Source: CAZEGI01 sp964512105 (GTDB lineage Archaea; Altiarchaeota; Altiarchaeia; IMC4; CAZEGI01). Taken from it: a DNA stretch of 64,000 nt. This document shows positions 1 to 7,337 of the stretch, one piece after another; within the stretch, counting starts at the first letter, position 1; each line of letters starts with the position of its first letter. The DNA lies in NCBI GenBank assembly GCA_964512105.1, contig CAZEGI010000001.1, positions 62,001-126,000 of the forward strand, read 5' to 3'. The notes beneath the pieces are model-generated. The model did not search any database. It worked only from the letters and a program-made list of their open reading frames with translations, and had not been told where the DNA came from. The position numbers and the translations under genes were made by a program.

Positions 1-313
1 CCTTGCAGGAATCCAGCGCCTTCACGTGCTCTCTTAGCTCCGGAACATCCCCTGGTTGTTTTACGATAATTTTTGTAACATCGATTTTTTTGGAGACGTT
101 TATCATTGATTTTTTATCGACCCGAACAACCTTATTCAGTCCTCTTAATTCCTTTATGAGTTTGTCTATATCGCTATCGGGAATCGCATAGAAATACGGC
201 TCAAATCCGGAAACTTCCTCAACGTTTCTTTTATCCTTTTCCTTGTAGAACAGCCTTATCACGGGCTTTTCGTCCCTTATCGTATAATCAATATCCAGAA
301 GCGTTTTCGACAT
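1..313 (-). CDS. polB: Family B DNA polymerase, N-terminal fragment (runs off the window edge)
   Basis: Read on the minus strand from the ATG at 313, 104 codons are visible before the window ends. The protein opens MSKTLLDIDYTIRDEKPVIR, then RLFYKEKD and FEPYFYAIPD, and later QPGDVPELREHVKALDSC. This is the order of the N-terminal domain of archaeal replicative B-family polymerases (LDxDYI...GKPVIRxF, FEPYFYA, HPQDVPxxR), the domain that holds the uracil-sensing pocket in Pyrococcus Pol. The exonuclease and polymerase domains lie outside the window, so catalytic residues cannot be checked. The gene is divergent from the ACT-domain gene at 357, with 43 bp between the start codons. Family assignment is by recalled motif similarity. 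Confidence 0.85.
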   Translation of the reverse strand, partial: MSKTLLDIDYTIRDEKPVIRLFYKEKDKRNVEEVSGFEPYFYAIPDSDIDKLIKELRGLNKVVRVDKKSMINVSKKIDVTKIIVKQPGDVPELREHVKALDSCK

Positions 314-356
314 TTTAATTTTATAATATAATAATCCCAGAGTATAACATATAAGC
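314..356. promoter_or_regulatory. Divergent promoter between polB and the ACT-domain gene
   Basis: The 43 bp between the two start codons are almost purely A/T in the left half (TTTTATAATATAATAATCC around 319-337). That is compatible with TATA boxes serving both directions. Leaders on both sides would be very short. No further operator is apparent. Confidence 0.5.
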
Positions 357-1004
357 ATGAAAACCGTTCTTTGGATTAAACTGAAAAACGTTGTGGGTGC
401 ATTGAGGGAATTGAGCACCGTTATTGCAGAGAGGAAAGGCAATATCACATATATAGAACAGATAGGCAGCGGCAACGTAGTTTATCTTTCTCTTGAAATC
501 GAAGGTATAAAAAATAGAAAACCACTGATAGATGGTCTAAAAAAGTTAAAACCCGTTCTATCTGTTGAAACGGTTCCGAGTTTTTCCGAGATTTACGGGA
601 AACGGGTTATTGTCATAGGCGGTGGGGCGCAGGTCGCCGAAGTGGCGAAGGGCGCGATATCGGAGGCCGACAGGCACAACATTCGGGGGGAAAAGATAAG
701 TGTCGATACGATCCCCCTGGTTGGTGAGAGGGAAATCGCAATGGCTGTCAGGGCAGTTCCAAGACTGCCGAGGGCCAGCATTCTTGTCCTTGCGGGCTCG
801 CTGATGGGTGGCGAGATAACGAAGGCCGTGAAGGAAGTCAGAAAGGGGAGGATTCCGGTCATATCTTTGAACATGGCCGGCTCGGTTCCGGAAGCTGCAG
901 ACATGGTTATCTCGGACCCAATACAGGCAGGAGTCATGGCCGTGATGAGCATAGCAAAAACCGCATGCTTCGACCTCAAAAAACAGAAGGGCAGAAAATA
1001 TTAG
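357..1004 (+). CDS. ACT-domain protein with C-terminal SIS-like/DUF5612-type domain
   Basis: 215 residues. Residues 1-75 read as an ACT-type regulatory fold ([20 protein letters not shown], then a glycine-rich turn), the small-molecule-binding module of amino-acid enzymes. Residues 80-210 form an alpha/beta domain beginning [20 protein letters not shown], with later [10 protein letters not shown] and [18 protein letters not shown] segments. This architecture matches an uncharacterised family common in methanogen-type archaea (annotated ACT plus DUF5612), but I rely on memory for that name. No catalytic residues are obvious; a sensor role is inference. The ATG at 357 follows a TATA-rich region closely, and the gene ends 5 bp from the convergent gene at 1010. 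Confidence 0.6.
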   Translation: MKTVLWIKLKNVVGALRELSTVIAERKGNITYIEQIGSGNVVYLSLEIEGIKNRKPLIDGLKKLKPVLSVETVPSFSEIYGKRVIVIGGGAQVAEVAKGAISEADRHNIRGEKISVDTIPLVGEREIAMAVRAVPRLPRASILVLAGSLMGGEITKAVKEVRKGRIPVISLNMAGSVPEAADMVISDPIQAGVMAVMSIAKTACFDLKKQKGRKY

Positions 1005-1009
1005 CTGAT

Positions 1010-1537
1010 TCAATGCACTTCAATCTTCGTCACGCCACCCGCCTTGTACACCGCCTTTATGGTTGCGTCCCTGACGGCACTCGCATATTTTTTGTCATCG
1101 GATTTTTTGTTTATCCTGAGGATGTATAACGCATCCGTGATGCCCGCGTGCTCCAACACAGAAACCAGGAGTTTCTCTAGATTATCTGTGGTTTCTTTCT
1201 TAAGGCCAATGTCTGATTGAACCGCCAACGATTTTATGCCTTCACCCAAAGCGGACGGCATGAGTGAAACCTTTACTGTTTTTTCTTCATCAGATGCAAA
1301 TCCGGAACACGAAACCGTAAGCCCGTATTTTTCCCACTGCAGGACGTTTAGATTGTCCATTCCCATGCTTCTCAGAGAATCCGTAATCTTCTCGATATTC
1401 TCACTCTTTAGGTTCAGTGTTATTTCCCTGCCGATGAGAGACATGCTCAGAACTTCATATTTGGAGAGATTCTCGAAAAGTTTCCCTATGTTGTGCCCGG
1501 TGTAGGAACCGCTTATCGCGATACGGTAGTTGGTCAT
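1010..1537 (-). CDS. Uncharacterised 175-residue protein, cotranscribed after agmatinase
   Basis: I do not recognise this protein. It has no signal peptide, membrane segment or cysteine cluster. Residues 1-70 alternate strand and helix (NYRIAISGSYTGHNIGKLFE, then VLSMSLIGREITLNLKS) and could be a small ferredoxin-like/ACT-like module. The second half has another alpha/beta unit ending GGVTKIEVH. Its start overlaps the speB stop by 4 bases (ATGA), so translational coupling with agmatinase is likely. It also faces the ACT-domain gene. A link to polyamine or agmatine metabolism is suggested only by position. Confidence 0.7.
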   Translation of the reverse strand: MTNYRIAISGSYTGHNIGKLFENLSKYEVLSMSLIGREITLNLKSENIEKITDSLRSMGMDNLNVLQWEKYGLTVSCSGFASDEEKTVKVSLMPSALGEGIKSLAVQSDIGLKKETTDNLEKLLVSVLEHAGITDALYILRINKKSDDKKYASAVRDATIKAVYKAGGVTKIEVH

Positions 1538-2376
1538 TTTAGCAACATGAAATCCAGCAGCAGTTTTGCCGCCGTCACGGTCGTTGCGCCGTTGTCGAAG
1601 AGTGGGTTTACCTCCATTATATCAAAACCGACGATATTGTTTTGTTTTTTTGAGACATTAATAATTTCAATGAGGGTATTTAAGCTTATGCCGTTCGGTT
1701 CGGGATTTGAAACCCCCGGTGCAACGGAAGGGTCTAGAACGTCCATGTCCAGGGTTATGTAAAGATTCTTTCCTTTCGTTTTTTTCAGTAGTTTTTTGAT
1801 TTTTGTAACATCAACACCGCAATAATCCATTCCTTTTTCTTTTGCAAATTTTGATTCTTCATTGCTCATGCTTCTAACGCCCATGGATGTTATTTTAACG
1901 CCGAGTTCAGAAACACGGCGCATAACCGTCGAGTGATTCCATTTTTCCCCGAGGTAGTCGTCCCTCAAATCAAGGTGCGCATCTAGATGCAACATGCTGA
2001 TTTTTTTTCTTTCATTTAAAATTTTTAGTATCGGGTAGGTTAGGGTATGCTCGCCACCAAGCACAATTGGTACAAAATTTTCATTTTTTTTAAATGTATT
2101 TTGCATCGTATGCACAACCCGTTCAAAGGTTTTTTGCAGATTTCCATGGACAACCTCTATATTTCCAAGATCGCAGAACTTGACATCGAAAAAACTCTTC
2201 TTTCCCGATTCCTTCTCCAGCTCCAAAAACTCTTTTCGTATCTCCAGTGGCGCAAATCTCGAACCCGTGCGATACGTGGATGTGGAATCGAACGGTATTC
2301 CGAGAAGTACGAATTTCGCGTCCTCAACCTCGCAATTCGACTCGAGTATGAGGTTTTTATTTGTGTACAAATCCAT
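1534..2376 (-). CDS. speB: Agmatinase / ureohydrolase family
   Basis: 280 residues, normal for the family. It hydrolyses agmatine to putrescine and urea with a binuclear Mn site. The metal ligands are visible: GGEHT near residue 110, HLDAHLD at 130-136 and LDMDVLDPSVAPG in the last quarter. Archaeal agmatinases sit in the arginine decarboxylase-agmatine-putrescine route, and agmatine is also the cofactor-like substrate of TiaS, encoded here at 36147. Arginase or formiminoglutamase activity cannot be excluded by sequence alone. The start at 2376 lies 11 bp from the divergent methyltransferase start. The downstream gene at 1010-1537 overlaps its stop. Confidence 0.88.
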   Translation of the reverse strand: MDLYTNKNLILESNCEVEDAKFVLLGIPFDSTSTYRTGSRFAPLEIRKEFLELEKESGKKSFFDVKFCDLGNIEVVHGNLQKTFERVVHTMQNTFKKNENFVPIVLGGEHTLTYPILKILNERKKISMLHLDAHLDLRDDYLGEKWNHSTVMRRVSELGVKITSMGVRSMSNEESKFAKEKGMDYCGVDVTKIKKLLKKTKGKNLYITLDMDVLDPSVAPGVSNPEPNGISLNTLIEIINVSKKQNNIVGFDIMEVNPLFDNGATTVTAAKLLLDFMLLK

Positions 2377-2387
2377 TCTACTTTAGA

Positions 2388-2963
2388 ATGATATACTTTG
2401 AGGATATAAAACTTAAAACGCATCCGGAGGTTTACGTTCCATGCGATGATTCTTTTTTGCTTGCTGAAAATCTGCGGGTGCAGGAAGAGGACGAGGTTCT
2501 GGATGTGGGCACAGGAACCGGAATTCTTGCCATCGTTGCTGCCAAAAAAGCGGAATTTATTTTGGCAACGGACATTAATCCGCAGGCGTTGGAATTGGCA
2601 AATGAGAATGCACGTTTGAATGGTATGAAGAACGTAAAATTTCTGGAAAGCGACCTGTTTGAAAAGATAAATGGAAAGTTCGACCTTGTTATTTTTAATG
2701 CTCCGTATCTGCCGTCTTTCGAAAACGACCCGCTCGGAAGGGCGTGGTCCGGCGGTAAGGACGGAACAGCGGTCATTAAGAAGTTCCTGGAAAACGTATC
2801 GGAACATTTGAAAGCCAACGGTAGGATACAGATGCTTGTTTCTTCAATTACAAATTTTGAAAAAATAGAAAGCGCCGCAAAGAAAAATAATCTGAAAGTA
2901 AAAATCCTAGCGCAAAAAAGGAATTTTTTTGAAACATTTTACGTTTTGCTTTTTGAGAGGTAG
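2388..2963 (+). CDS. HemK/PrmC-like protein methyltransferase (HemK2 type)
   Basis: 191 residues from the ATG at 2388, chosen over an upstream TTG at 2361 that would overlap speB and add an unrelated tail. A class I SAM-binding motif DVGTGTGILAI (39-49) is followed by an acidic ribose-binding TDIN and by the catalytic-loop motif NAPYLP (104-109). HemK-family enzymes have NPPY here, so the first proline is replaced by alanine. Size and lack of an N-terminal helper domain match the archaeal/eukaryotic HemK2 (Mtq2) group, which methylates the GGQ glutamine of release factor aRF1. Target assignment is inference from the family. Confidence 0.8.
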   Translation: MIYFEDIKLKTHPEVYVPCDDSFLLAENLRVQEEDEVLDVGTGTGILAIVAAKKAEFILATDINPQALELANENARLNGMKNVKFLESDLFEKINGKFDLVIFNAPYLPSFENDPLGRAWSGGKDGTAVIKKFLENVSEHLKANGRIQMLVSSITNFEKIESAAKKNNLKVKILAQKRNFFETFYVLLFER

Positions 2964-2990
2964 TTTTAACCTTATTCCTAATTAATAAAG

Positions 2991-4127
2991 ATGAATTTCA
3001 AAAAAATTGAGGATCTGGAAAAGAAATACTACGCTGGTGTTTTTTCACGGTTACCGGTTGCGGTAGACCATGGAAAAGGCGTTTATCTGTATGATGTTAA
3101 AGGTAAGAGGTACCTTGATTTTTTTGCAGGCATAGCAGTAAATGTTCTCGGGCATTGCCATCCAAAGGTTACCAAGACAATTGCAAAACAGGCAGGCATG
3201 CTGGTACATACGTCAAACTGGCTTTACACAAAACCGCAGCTGGAGCTGGCCAAGCTGCTCACAAAAATAACTAAGCAGGATAGGGTTTTTTTCACGAATG
3301 ACGGTACCGAGGCGGTTGAGGCGGCAATAAAACTTGTAAGGTCCACGACAGGAAAAAAAGAGATAATAGCGATGAAAAATGCGTTCCATGGAAGAACCCT
3401 CGGCTCATTAAGTCTGACGTGGGACGAAAAATTCCGCAAACCATTCGAGCCCCTTGTACCTGGAGTGAAGTTTGTCGAATATAACAACGTAAAAAAACTT
3501 GAAAGTGCAATAACCGGGAATACCGCGGCCGTGATACTTGAACCAATTCAGGGCGAAGCGGGCGTGATAATTCCTGATGTCGGCTATTTGAAAAAAGTGA
3601 GGGAGATGACGGAAAGAGAGGGGGTGTTGCTGGTACTCGACGAGGTCCAGACCGGGTTGGGAAGGACCGGAAAGTTGTTCGCTTACGAACACGAGGATGT
3701 TAAACCGGACATTTTGTGCCTGGGAAAGGCGCTTGGTAACGGGTTCCCGATAGGGGCTGCGCTTTACAATGGAATGGATTTCAAGACCGTGGAGCATGGT
3801 GGAACGTTCGTCGGCAATCCGCTGGCGTGCGCTGTTTCGAAGACCGTTGTTGAGACGGTGATAAATGAGAATCTTCCAAAAAAATCTGCAAAGCTTGGTT
3901 TATATCTGCTAAAAGAATTGAAAGAAGGATTGGGATTACGGGCCCGTGGAAGGGGATTGATGATGGGAATTGAAGTTAAGGACGGTAAGAAGACCGTTTT
4001 GGACTTGATAGAACGGAGCGTTCTGACGATACACACGAAAAACACGGTCAGGATTTTGCCGCCTCTGATAATCGAGAAAAAACACGCGGATTTGTTTCTT
4101 GAGAGGATTGGTAGTTTAAGGGTTTAA
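2991..4127 (+). CDS. argD: Acetylornithine aminotransferase (class III PLP aminotransferase)
   Basis: 378 residues. Catalyses the glutamate-dependent step from N-acetylglutamate semialdehyde to N-acetylornithine. Visible are the phosphate-binding NDGTEAVEAA (103-112), FHGRT (132-136), the cofactor-ring aspartate in LVLDEVQTGLGRTG (D217), and the PLP lysine in LGKALGNG (K246). Length and the short, ArgD-like substrate loop fit ArgD; LysJ or 4-aminobutyrate aminotransferase activity is possible because archaeal enzymes are often bifunctional. ArgC is encoded separately at 13445-14458, so the arginine genes are scattered. The gene heads a tight run argD, kinase (1 bp gap), mch. Confidence 0.85.
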   Translation: MNFKKIEDLEKKYYAGVFSRLPVAVDHGKGVYLYDVKGKRYLDFFAGIAVNVLGHCHPKVTKTIAKQAGMLVHTSNWLYTKPQLELAKLLTKITKQDRVFFTNDGTEAVEAAIKLVRSTTGKKEIIAMKNAFHGRTLGSLSLTWDEKFRKPFEPLVPGVKFVEYNNVKKLESAITGNTAAVILEPIQGEAGVIIPDVGYLKKVREMTEREGVLLVLDEVQTGLGRTGKLFAYEHEDVKPDILCLGKALGNGFPIGAALYNGMDFKTVEHGGTFVGNPLACAVSKTVVETVINENLPKKSAKLGLYLLKELKEGLGLRARGRGLMMGIEVKDGKKTVLDLIERSVLTIHTKNTVRILPPLIIEKKHADLFLERIGSLRV

Positions 4128-4128
4128 C

Positions 4129-4776
4129 ATGCTTGTCGTTTTGAAAATCGGCGGTAGTCTTTGCAGAGACCCGAAGATCCTTAAAAAACTTCTAAAAAAA
4201 ATTTCGGCACTTTCGTGTAAATTTGATTTTCTGGTGGTTCCGGGCGGCGGAGGTTTCGCTGACCTTGTCAGGTCGTATGACAAAAAATTCGAACTAAAAC
4301 CGGAGATTTCGCATGAGATGGCAATCCTGGCAATGGACATCAACGGCCAACTGATTTGTAATTTTAACGGATTTTATCCTGCTTACGATTTGAATTTTAA
4401 AAGAAATAAAAAAATTCCGGTGTTGATTCCGTCGCGGTTTTTATCCAACAAAAAAATCAGGAAAACGTGGGATGTGACTTCGGATTCGATAGCGGCTTAC
4501 GTTGCCGGATTGATAAATGCCGATATGTTGATTTTACTCAAGGATGTTGACGGTGTGTTTAGTGGGGACCCCAAGAAGAATAGGGATGTTATCATGTTTG
4601 AAAGAATAAACGCAAAGAATCTGAAAAAAATCAAAAGTTCGTGTCTGGACAAGGAATTCCCGGATTTTATAAAGAAGTTTAAGTTGAAGTCTTATGTTAT
4701 TAATGGGAAAACCCCGGAAAGGTTAGAAGACCTGCTGAACGGAAAAAGGTTTGTAGGAACAACGATCGAAGAATGA
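4129..4776 (+). CDS. mfnE: Amino-acid-kinase-fold enzyme, MfnE-like (methanofuran pathway) candidate
   Basis: 215 residues with the amino acid kinase fold: LKIGGSL at the N-terminus, the glycine loop VVPGGGGFADLVRS, MAILAMDINGQLI and WDVTSDSIAAYVAGLINADMLILLKDVDGV. This pattern, especially PGGG-FADLVR plus MAI-AMD and WDVTSDS, resembles MfnE, the kinase converting aminomethylfuran-methanol phosphate to the diphosphate in methanofuran synthesis, rather than UMP kinase or acetylglutamate kinase. It overlaps the mch start by 4 bases, so coupling to H4MPT-linked C1 metabolism supports the call. Fosfomycin-resistance-type or isopentenyl phosphate kinases share the fold and are the main alternatives. 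Confidence 0.62.
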   Translation: MLVVLKIGGSLCRDPKILKKLLKKISALSCKFDFLVVPGGGGFADLVRSYDKKFELKPEISHEMAILAMDINGQLICNFNGFYPAYDLNFKRNKKIPVLIPSRFLSNKKIRKTWDVTSDSIAAYVAGLINADMLILLKDVDGVFSGDPKKNRDVIMFERINAKNLKKIKSSCLDKEFPDFIKKFKLKSYVINGKTPERLEDLLNGKRFVGTTIEE

Positions 4777-5636
4777 ATCTTAACGAAAAGGCTTGGCGTT
4801 TAATGGATGACGTTATGAGGGGTGGAGAGATTAAAGCTGATAGATTTAAAACGATGCAAGGTGACGTCATCATTCTTAATTTAAATTTGGTTAAAGATGA
4901 GGGTGTAGCCAAAAAAGTTGCGGAGGCGTGCATGGGCGGCTTGGGGAAGGTGGATATAGAGAATGATAATTTGGTGGTTGGGTGTAAAGGCAGGGTGGCG
5001 CTCGCGACCATGGGCTGTCAGCTTTCGGGCTGGTCCATAAACGGCGCGCTTGGTTCCGGCCCCGCACGCATTCTCGCAAGAAAGCCGAAGGAGATTTTTA
5101 ATTTTTTGGGGTACAGTGAAAACGCAAAAAAAGCAGTGCTTTTTTTGGAAACCGACGGTGGGGTTGGTGAGGATTTATACCGAACTATTCTGGAAAAAAC
5201 ACAAACAGAAAAACTCATGGTCGCTGTGTTTAGTGGACGTTCGATGGTCGGAAAGATAAATGTTTTGGCACGAGTTCTTGAGATGGCGGTGTTCCGGCTT
5301 TATCACCTGGGATACGACATAAGGAATGTGGTTTACGGAAAAGGTTCTGTGCCGGTACCGAAAAGTAACGACCCAGGTTTATGCAACGACGCGATAATAT
5401 ATTTCGGCTCCGTCCATTTGAAGGTTAAGGGCTGGGACAAAAATCTTACGGAAAAATGCGTCTCAGGTTCATCGAAGATTCACGGAAAAAGATTCAACGA
5501 AATTTTAAAGGACGCAGGGGGCGATTTTTATAAGATAGACCCCGGGATATTTGCGCCCGCGGAACTGACGGTGAATGATGCAAGAACAGGTAAGAGGTAC
5601 CATGCGGGTAAAAGGCACAAATATACTAAAAGTTAA
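4773..5636 (+). CDS. mch: Methenyl-tetrahydromethanopterin cyclohydrolase
   Basis: 287 residues, slightly shorter than the usual 315-325. Interconverts 5,10-methenyl-H4MPT and 5-formyl-H4MPT in archaeal C1 metabolism. Family hallmarks are ATMGCQLSGWSI, LGSGPARILARKPKEIF, DPGLCNDAIIYFGSVHLKV and the C-terminal FYKIDPGIFAPAELTVNDARTGKRYHAG. The start overlaps the upstream kinase stop (ATGA). The presence of Mch indicates tetrahydromethanopterin as C1 carrier, as in methanogens, Archaeoglobus and Altiarchaeota-like autotrophs. The window holds no Ftr, Mtd, Mer or Mcr, so the direction of flux is unknown. A small Fe-S protein gene follows after 9 bp. Confidence 0.93.
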   Translation: MNLNEKAWRLMDDVMRGGEIKADRFKTMQGDVIILNLNLVKDEGVAKKVAEACMGGLGKVDIENDNLVVGCKGRVALATMGCQLSGWSINGALGSGPARILARKPKEIFNFLGYSENAKKAVLFLETDGGVGEDLYRTILEKTQTEKLMVAVFSGRSMVGKINVLARVLEMAVFRLYHLGYDIRNVVYGKGSVPVPKSNDPGLCNDAIIYFGSVHLKVKGWDKNLTEKCVSGSSKIHGKRFNEILKDAGGDFYKIDPGIFAPAELTVNDARTGKRYHAGKRHKYTKS

Positions 5637-5645
5637 TACTTTACG

Positions 5646-5828
5646 ATGGATAAGGAAGTGGTCTTGAGGATTTATGAGTTATTACCAAAGAAGGATTGTG
5701 GTAAATGCAGGGAAAAGAAATGCGCCGAGTTTGCCAGAAGACTGCTAACTGGAGAGAGAAAACTCTACGAATGCCCTGAACTGGATGAAAAATCCGTGGA
5801 GGGGATAACGCTCATTCTTGAGGAGTAG
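5646..5828 (+). CDS. Small stand-alone 4Fe-4S domain protein
   Basis: 60 residues containing one cysteine set, C18 and C21 in DCGKC, C26 in KKCAEF and a fourth in YECPEL. The context LLPKKDCGKCREKKCAEFA is that of the four-cysteine Fe-S domain found at the start of the CODH/acetyl-CoA synthase corrinoid large subunit, RnfB and related proteins (consensus GYNCGKCGxxTCxxFA). Here the domain stands alone. Following mch by 9 bp, it may be an electron carrier or subunit for a C1 pathway enzyme; that is inference. Its end overlaps the convergent gene by 17 bp. Confidence 0.75.
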   Translation: MDKEVVLRIYELLPKKDCGKCREKKCAEFARRLLTGERKLYECPELDEKSVEGITLILEE

Positions 5829-6639
5829 CAGCATTTATAAAATCGCCCGTGGGGATTGTTAGCTTATTAAGTCGTTCCCTCAAATCAGGGGCAAGGATGT
5901 CACGGACTATTATTGAACCTGCGTAGATGTGATCATCGTCACCGATGATAAGAACCTTTTTGTCATCAATGATTATGGCATTTTCACTTCCGTATTTCAG
6001 ATAAAATCCGGGAATGTCGCAGCTGAATGTTTTATTGGTGCTTACCATGGTAAGGCCGCTTTCGTTTAGTATTGTGAGTATGGAGCAATTTTCGCCATTC
6101 ATGATGTAACTGTGTATCGGTGCGTTCGTCTGGGCATTTATCGCACCAAGCGCATAGTAAATGGCGAGCATGCCCTCTAAACCCCTGCCCGTCAATTCCT
6201 CGTCCATGACAAGATTTATCGGGTTAAGGTTTAGTGCTATATCCCTCGCGCGCTCCATTTTCACTGAGCAGTTTAAATCCGTCATAATACAGGAAAAAAC
6301 ATGGCACGTTTTTAAAAGTTCCGCGTCTGTTGAGCCCTTTATGGACGCCTCGTTCTTGGTTATGTATATTCCGGTATCGCCTGACTCGATTCGTATTTTT
6401 TTACCTTCCTCGCTTATTCTGGCAAGGGACGCCAACTCCAAGCCGCAGTAAAGTTCCGCCTTTCCTGCTGGCTGGAAGAGGTATATGTCCCACCACTTCT
6501 GCAGCTCCGTTAGAGGAACATCGGAACAAACCTTTGTGTCAAGCGTTAGTGAACAGTTCGAATTTGGTTGGTAGGTAAGGTAAGCAAATCCAAAGACGAT
6601 TGCAATAACAGCCACAACAACAAAAATCCGTTTGTCCAT
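5812..6639 (-). CDS. Membrane-anchored extracytoplasmic protein, function unknown
   Basis: 275 residues from the ATG at 6639; a longer reading from 6675 starts inside the 52-bp palindrome and adds only a short unrelated leader. Residues 1-20 (MDKRIFVVVAVIAIVFGFAY) form one membrane anchor with an N-terminal lysine/arginine, leaving the rest outside. The exported part carries about ten cysteines, several spaced as pairs (CSLTLDTKVC, CHVFSC), suggesting disulfides. No known domain is recognised. It overlaps the Fe-S protein gene tail to tail, and its upstream region holds copy 1 of the repeat. Confidence 0.7.
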   Translation of the reverse strand: MDKRIFVVVAVIAIVFGFAYLTYQPNSNCSLTLDTKVCSDVPLTELQKWWDIYLFQPAGKAELYCGLELASLARISEEGKKIRIESGDTGIYITKNEASIKGSTDAELLKTCHVFSCIMTDLNCSVKMERARDIALNLNPINLVMDEELTGRGLEGMLAIYYALGAINAQTNAPIHSYIMNGENCSILTILNESGLTMVSTNKTFSCDIPGFYLKYGSENAIIIDDKKVLIIGDDDHIYAGSIIVRDILAPDLRERLNKLTIPTGDFINAATPQE

Positions 6640-6655
6640 CTTAATTATCTTCCCT

Positions 6656-6707
6656 AAGATAATAGCAAATTGCAAATATTGAAATTTAATTGCAATTTGC
6701 TAGCTAT
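6656..6707 (+). repeat. 52-bp palindromic element, copy 1
   Basis: Identical over 52 bp to 45126-45177. The core is an inverted repeat with 13-bp arms TAGCAAATTGCAA and TTGCAATTTGCTA separated by a 14-base A/T spacer, followed by GCTAT. Directly downstream a second imperfect inverted repeat (6708-6717 CAAAACGCAT with 6737-6746 ATGTGTTTTG) leads into a TATA-like stretch and the taw3 ATG 51 bp after the element. Copy 2 has the same arrangement before the TPR gene. Confidence 0.95.
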
Positions 6708-6758
6708 CAAAACGCATGTAAAAAGTTCATAAATTAATGTGTTTTGCTATAATATAAC

Positions 6759-7328
6759 ATGCGATTTGAAAAACAAAAAAATAACGCAATGAAGCGGCTG
6801 AACGCGGCGCTGAGGGAAAAAGAGGTCGATAAGGAGTTAATTCCGATGATAGAGTATGTGAATTCGCTTAATGACTATTATACAACATCGGGCTGCGCCG
6901 GAAGAATTTCACTGCTGCATGATTTGGGTTCAAAACTTGATAGCGAGATGATAGTGAAATGGCACAGGAAGGTGGAAAACGATGAAATTTTAAGATTAAT
7001 AAAGCCGGTCAATGGAATCGTCTGGTTTATGTACGAACCTATGATAGTGCACATCGTCTCAAGAACCGCCGCCGGGGCAAAAAAAGTCCTCGAGATCGGG
7101 CTTTCGTCGGGTTTTAAACGCACGGGAATTAGGGCATTTAAAGAGGAAAGGTACATGGTCGAGATTTGCTCTACGGAGAGGATAGATGTTCCGGTTGTTG
7201 AAAACAAGAAAAGACTCGTTGATGACGATTACGTAAGATATCTGGTCGGTTTGGCTAACAAAAAATTCGTGCAGGGGCAGAAAAAGTTGGTTAGGCTGGA
7301 GAGCAATATTAAAAAGGGCTTACCATAA
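6759..7328 (+). CDS. taw3: tRNA wybutosine-synthesising protein Taw3/TYW3
   Basis: 189 residues. Taw3/TYW3 is the SAM-dependent N4-methyltransferase of the wyosine pathway at G37 of tRNA-Phe. The signature DYYTTSGCAGRISL (47-60) matches the conserved YYTTSSCSGRI block; WFMYEPMIVHI and SGFKRTGI are further conserved segments. The ATG at 6759 is just past a TATA-like GCTATAATATAAC. rtcB follows after 9 bp, forming a tRNA-processing pair. The wyosine genes Taw1, Taw2 and Trm5 are not in the window. Copy 1 of the 52-bp element lies upstream. Confidence 0.88.
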   Translation: MRFEKQKNNAMKRLNAALREKEVDKELIPMIEYVNSLNDYYTTSGCAGRISLLHDLGSKLDSEMIVKWHRKVENDEILRLIKPVNGIVWFMYEPMIVHIVSRTAAGAKKVLEIGLSSGFKRTGIRAFKEERYMVEICSTERIDVPVVENKKRLVDDDYVRYLVGLANKKFVQGQKKLVRLESNIKKGLP

Positions 7329-7337
7329 TAATGTGAG

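Noticed and set aside
558..1013. Minus-strand open frames antisense to the ACT-domain gene
   Set aside because: They have no recognisable family and lie opposite a gene with clear domain structure.
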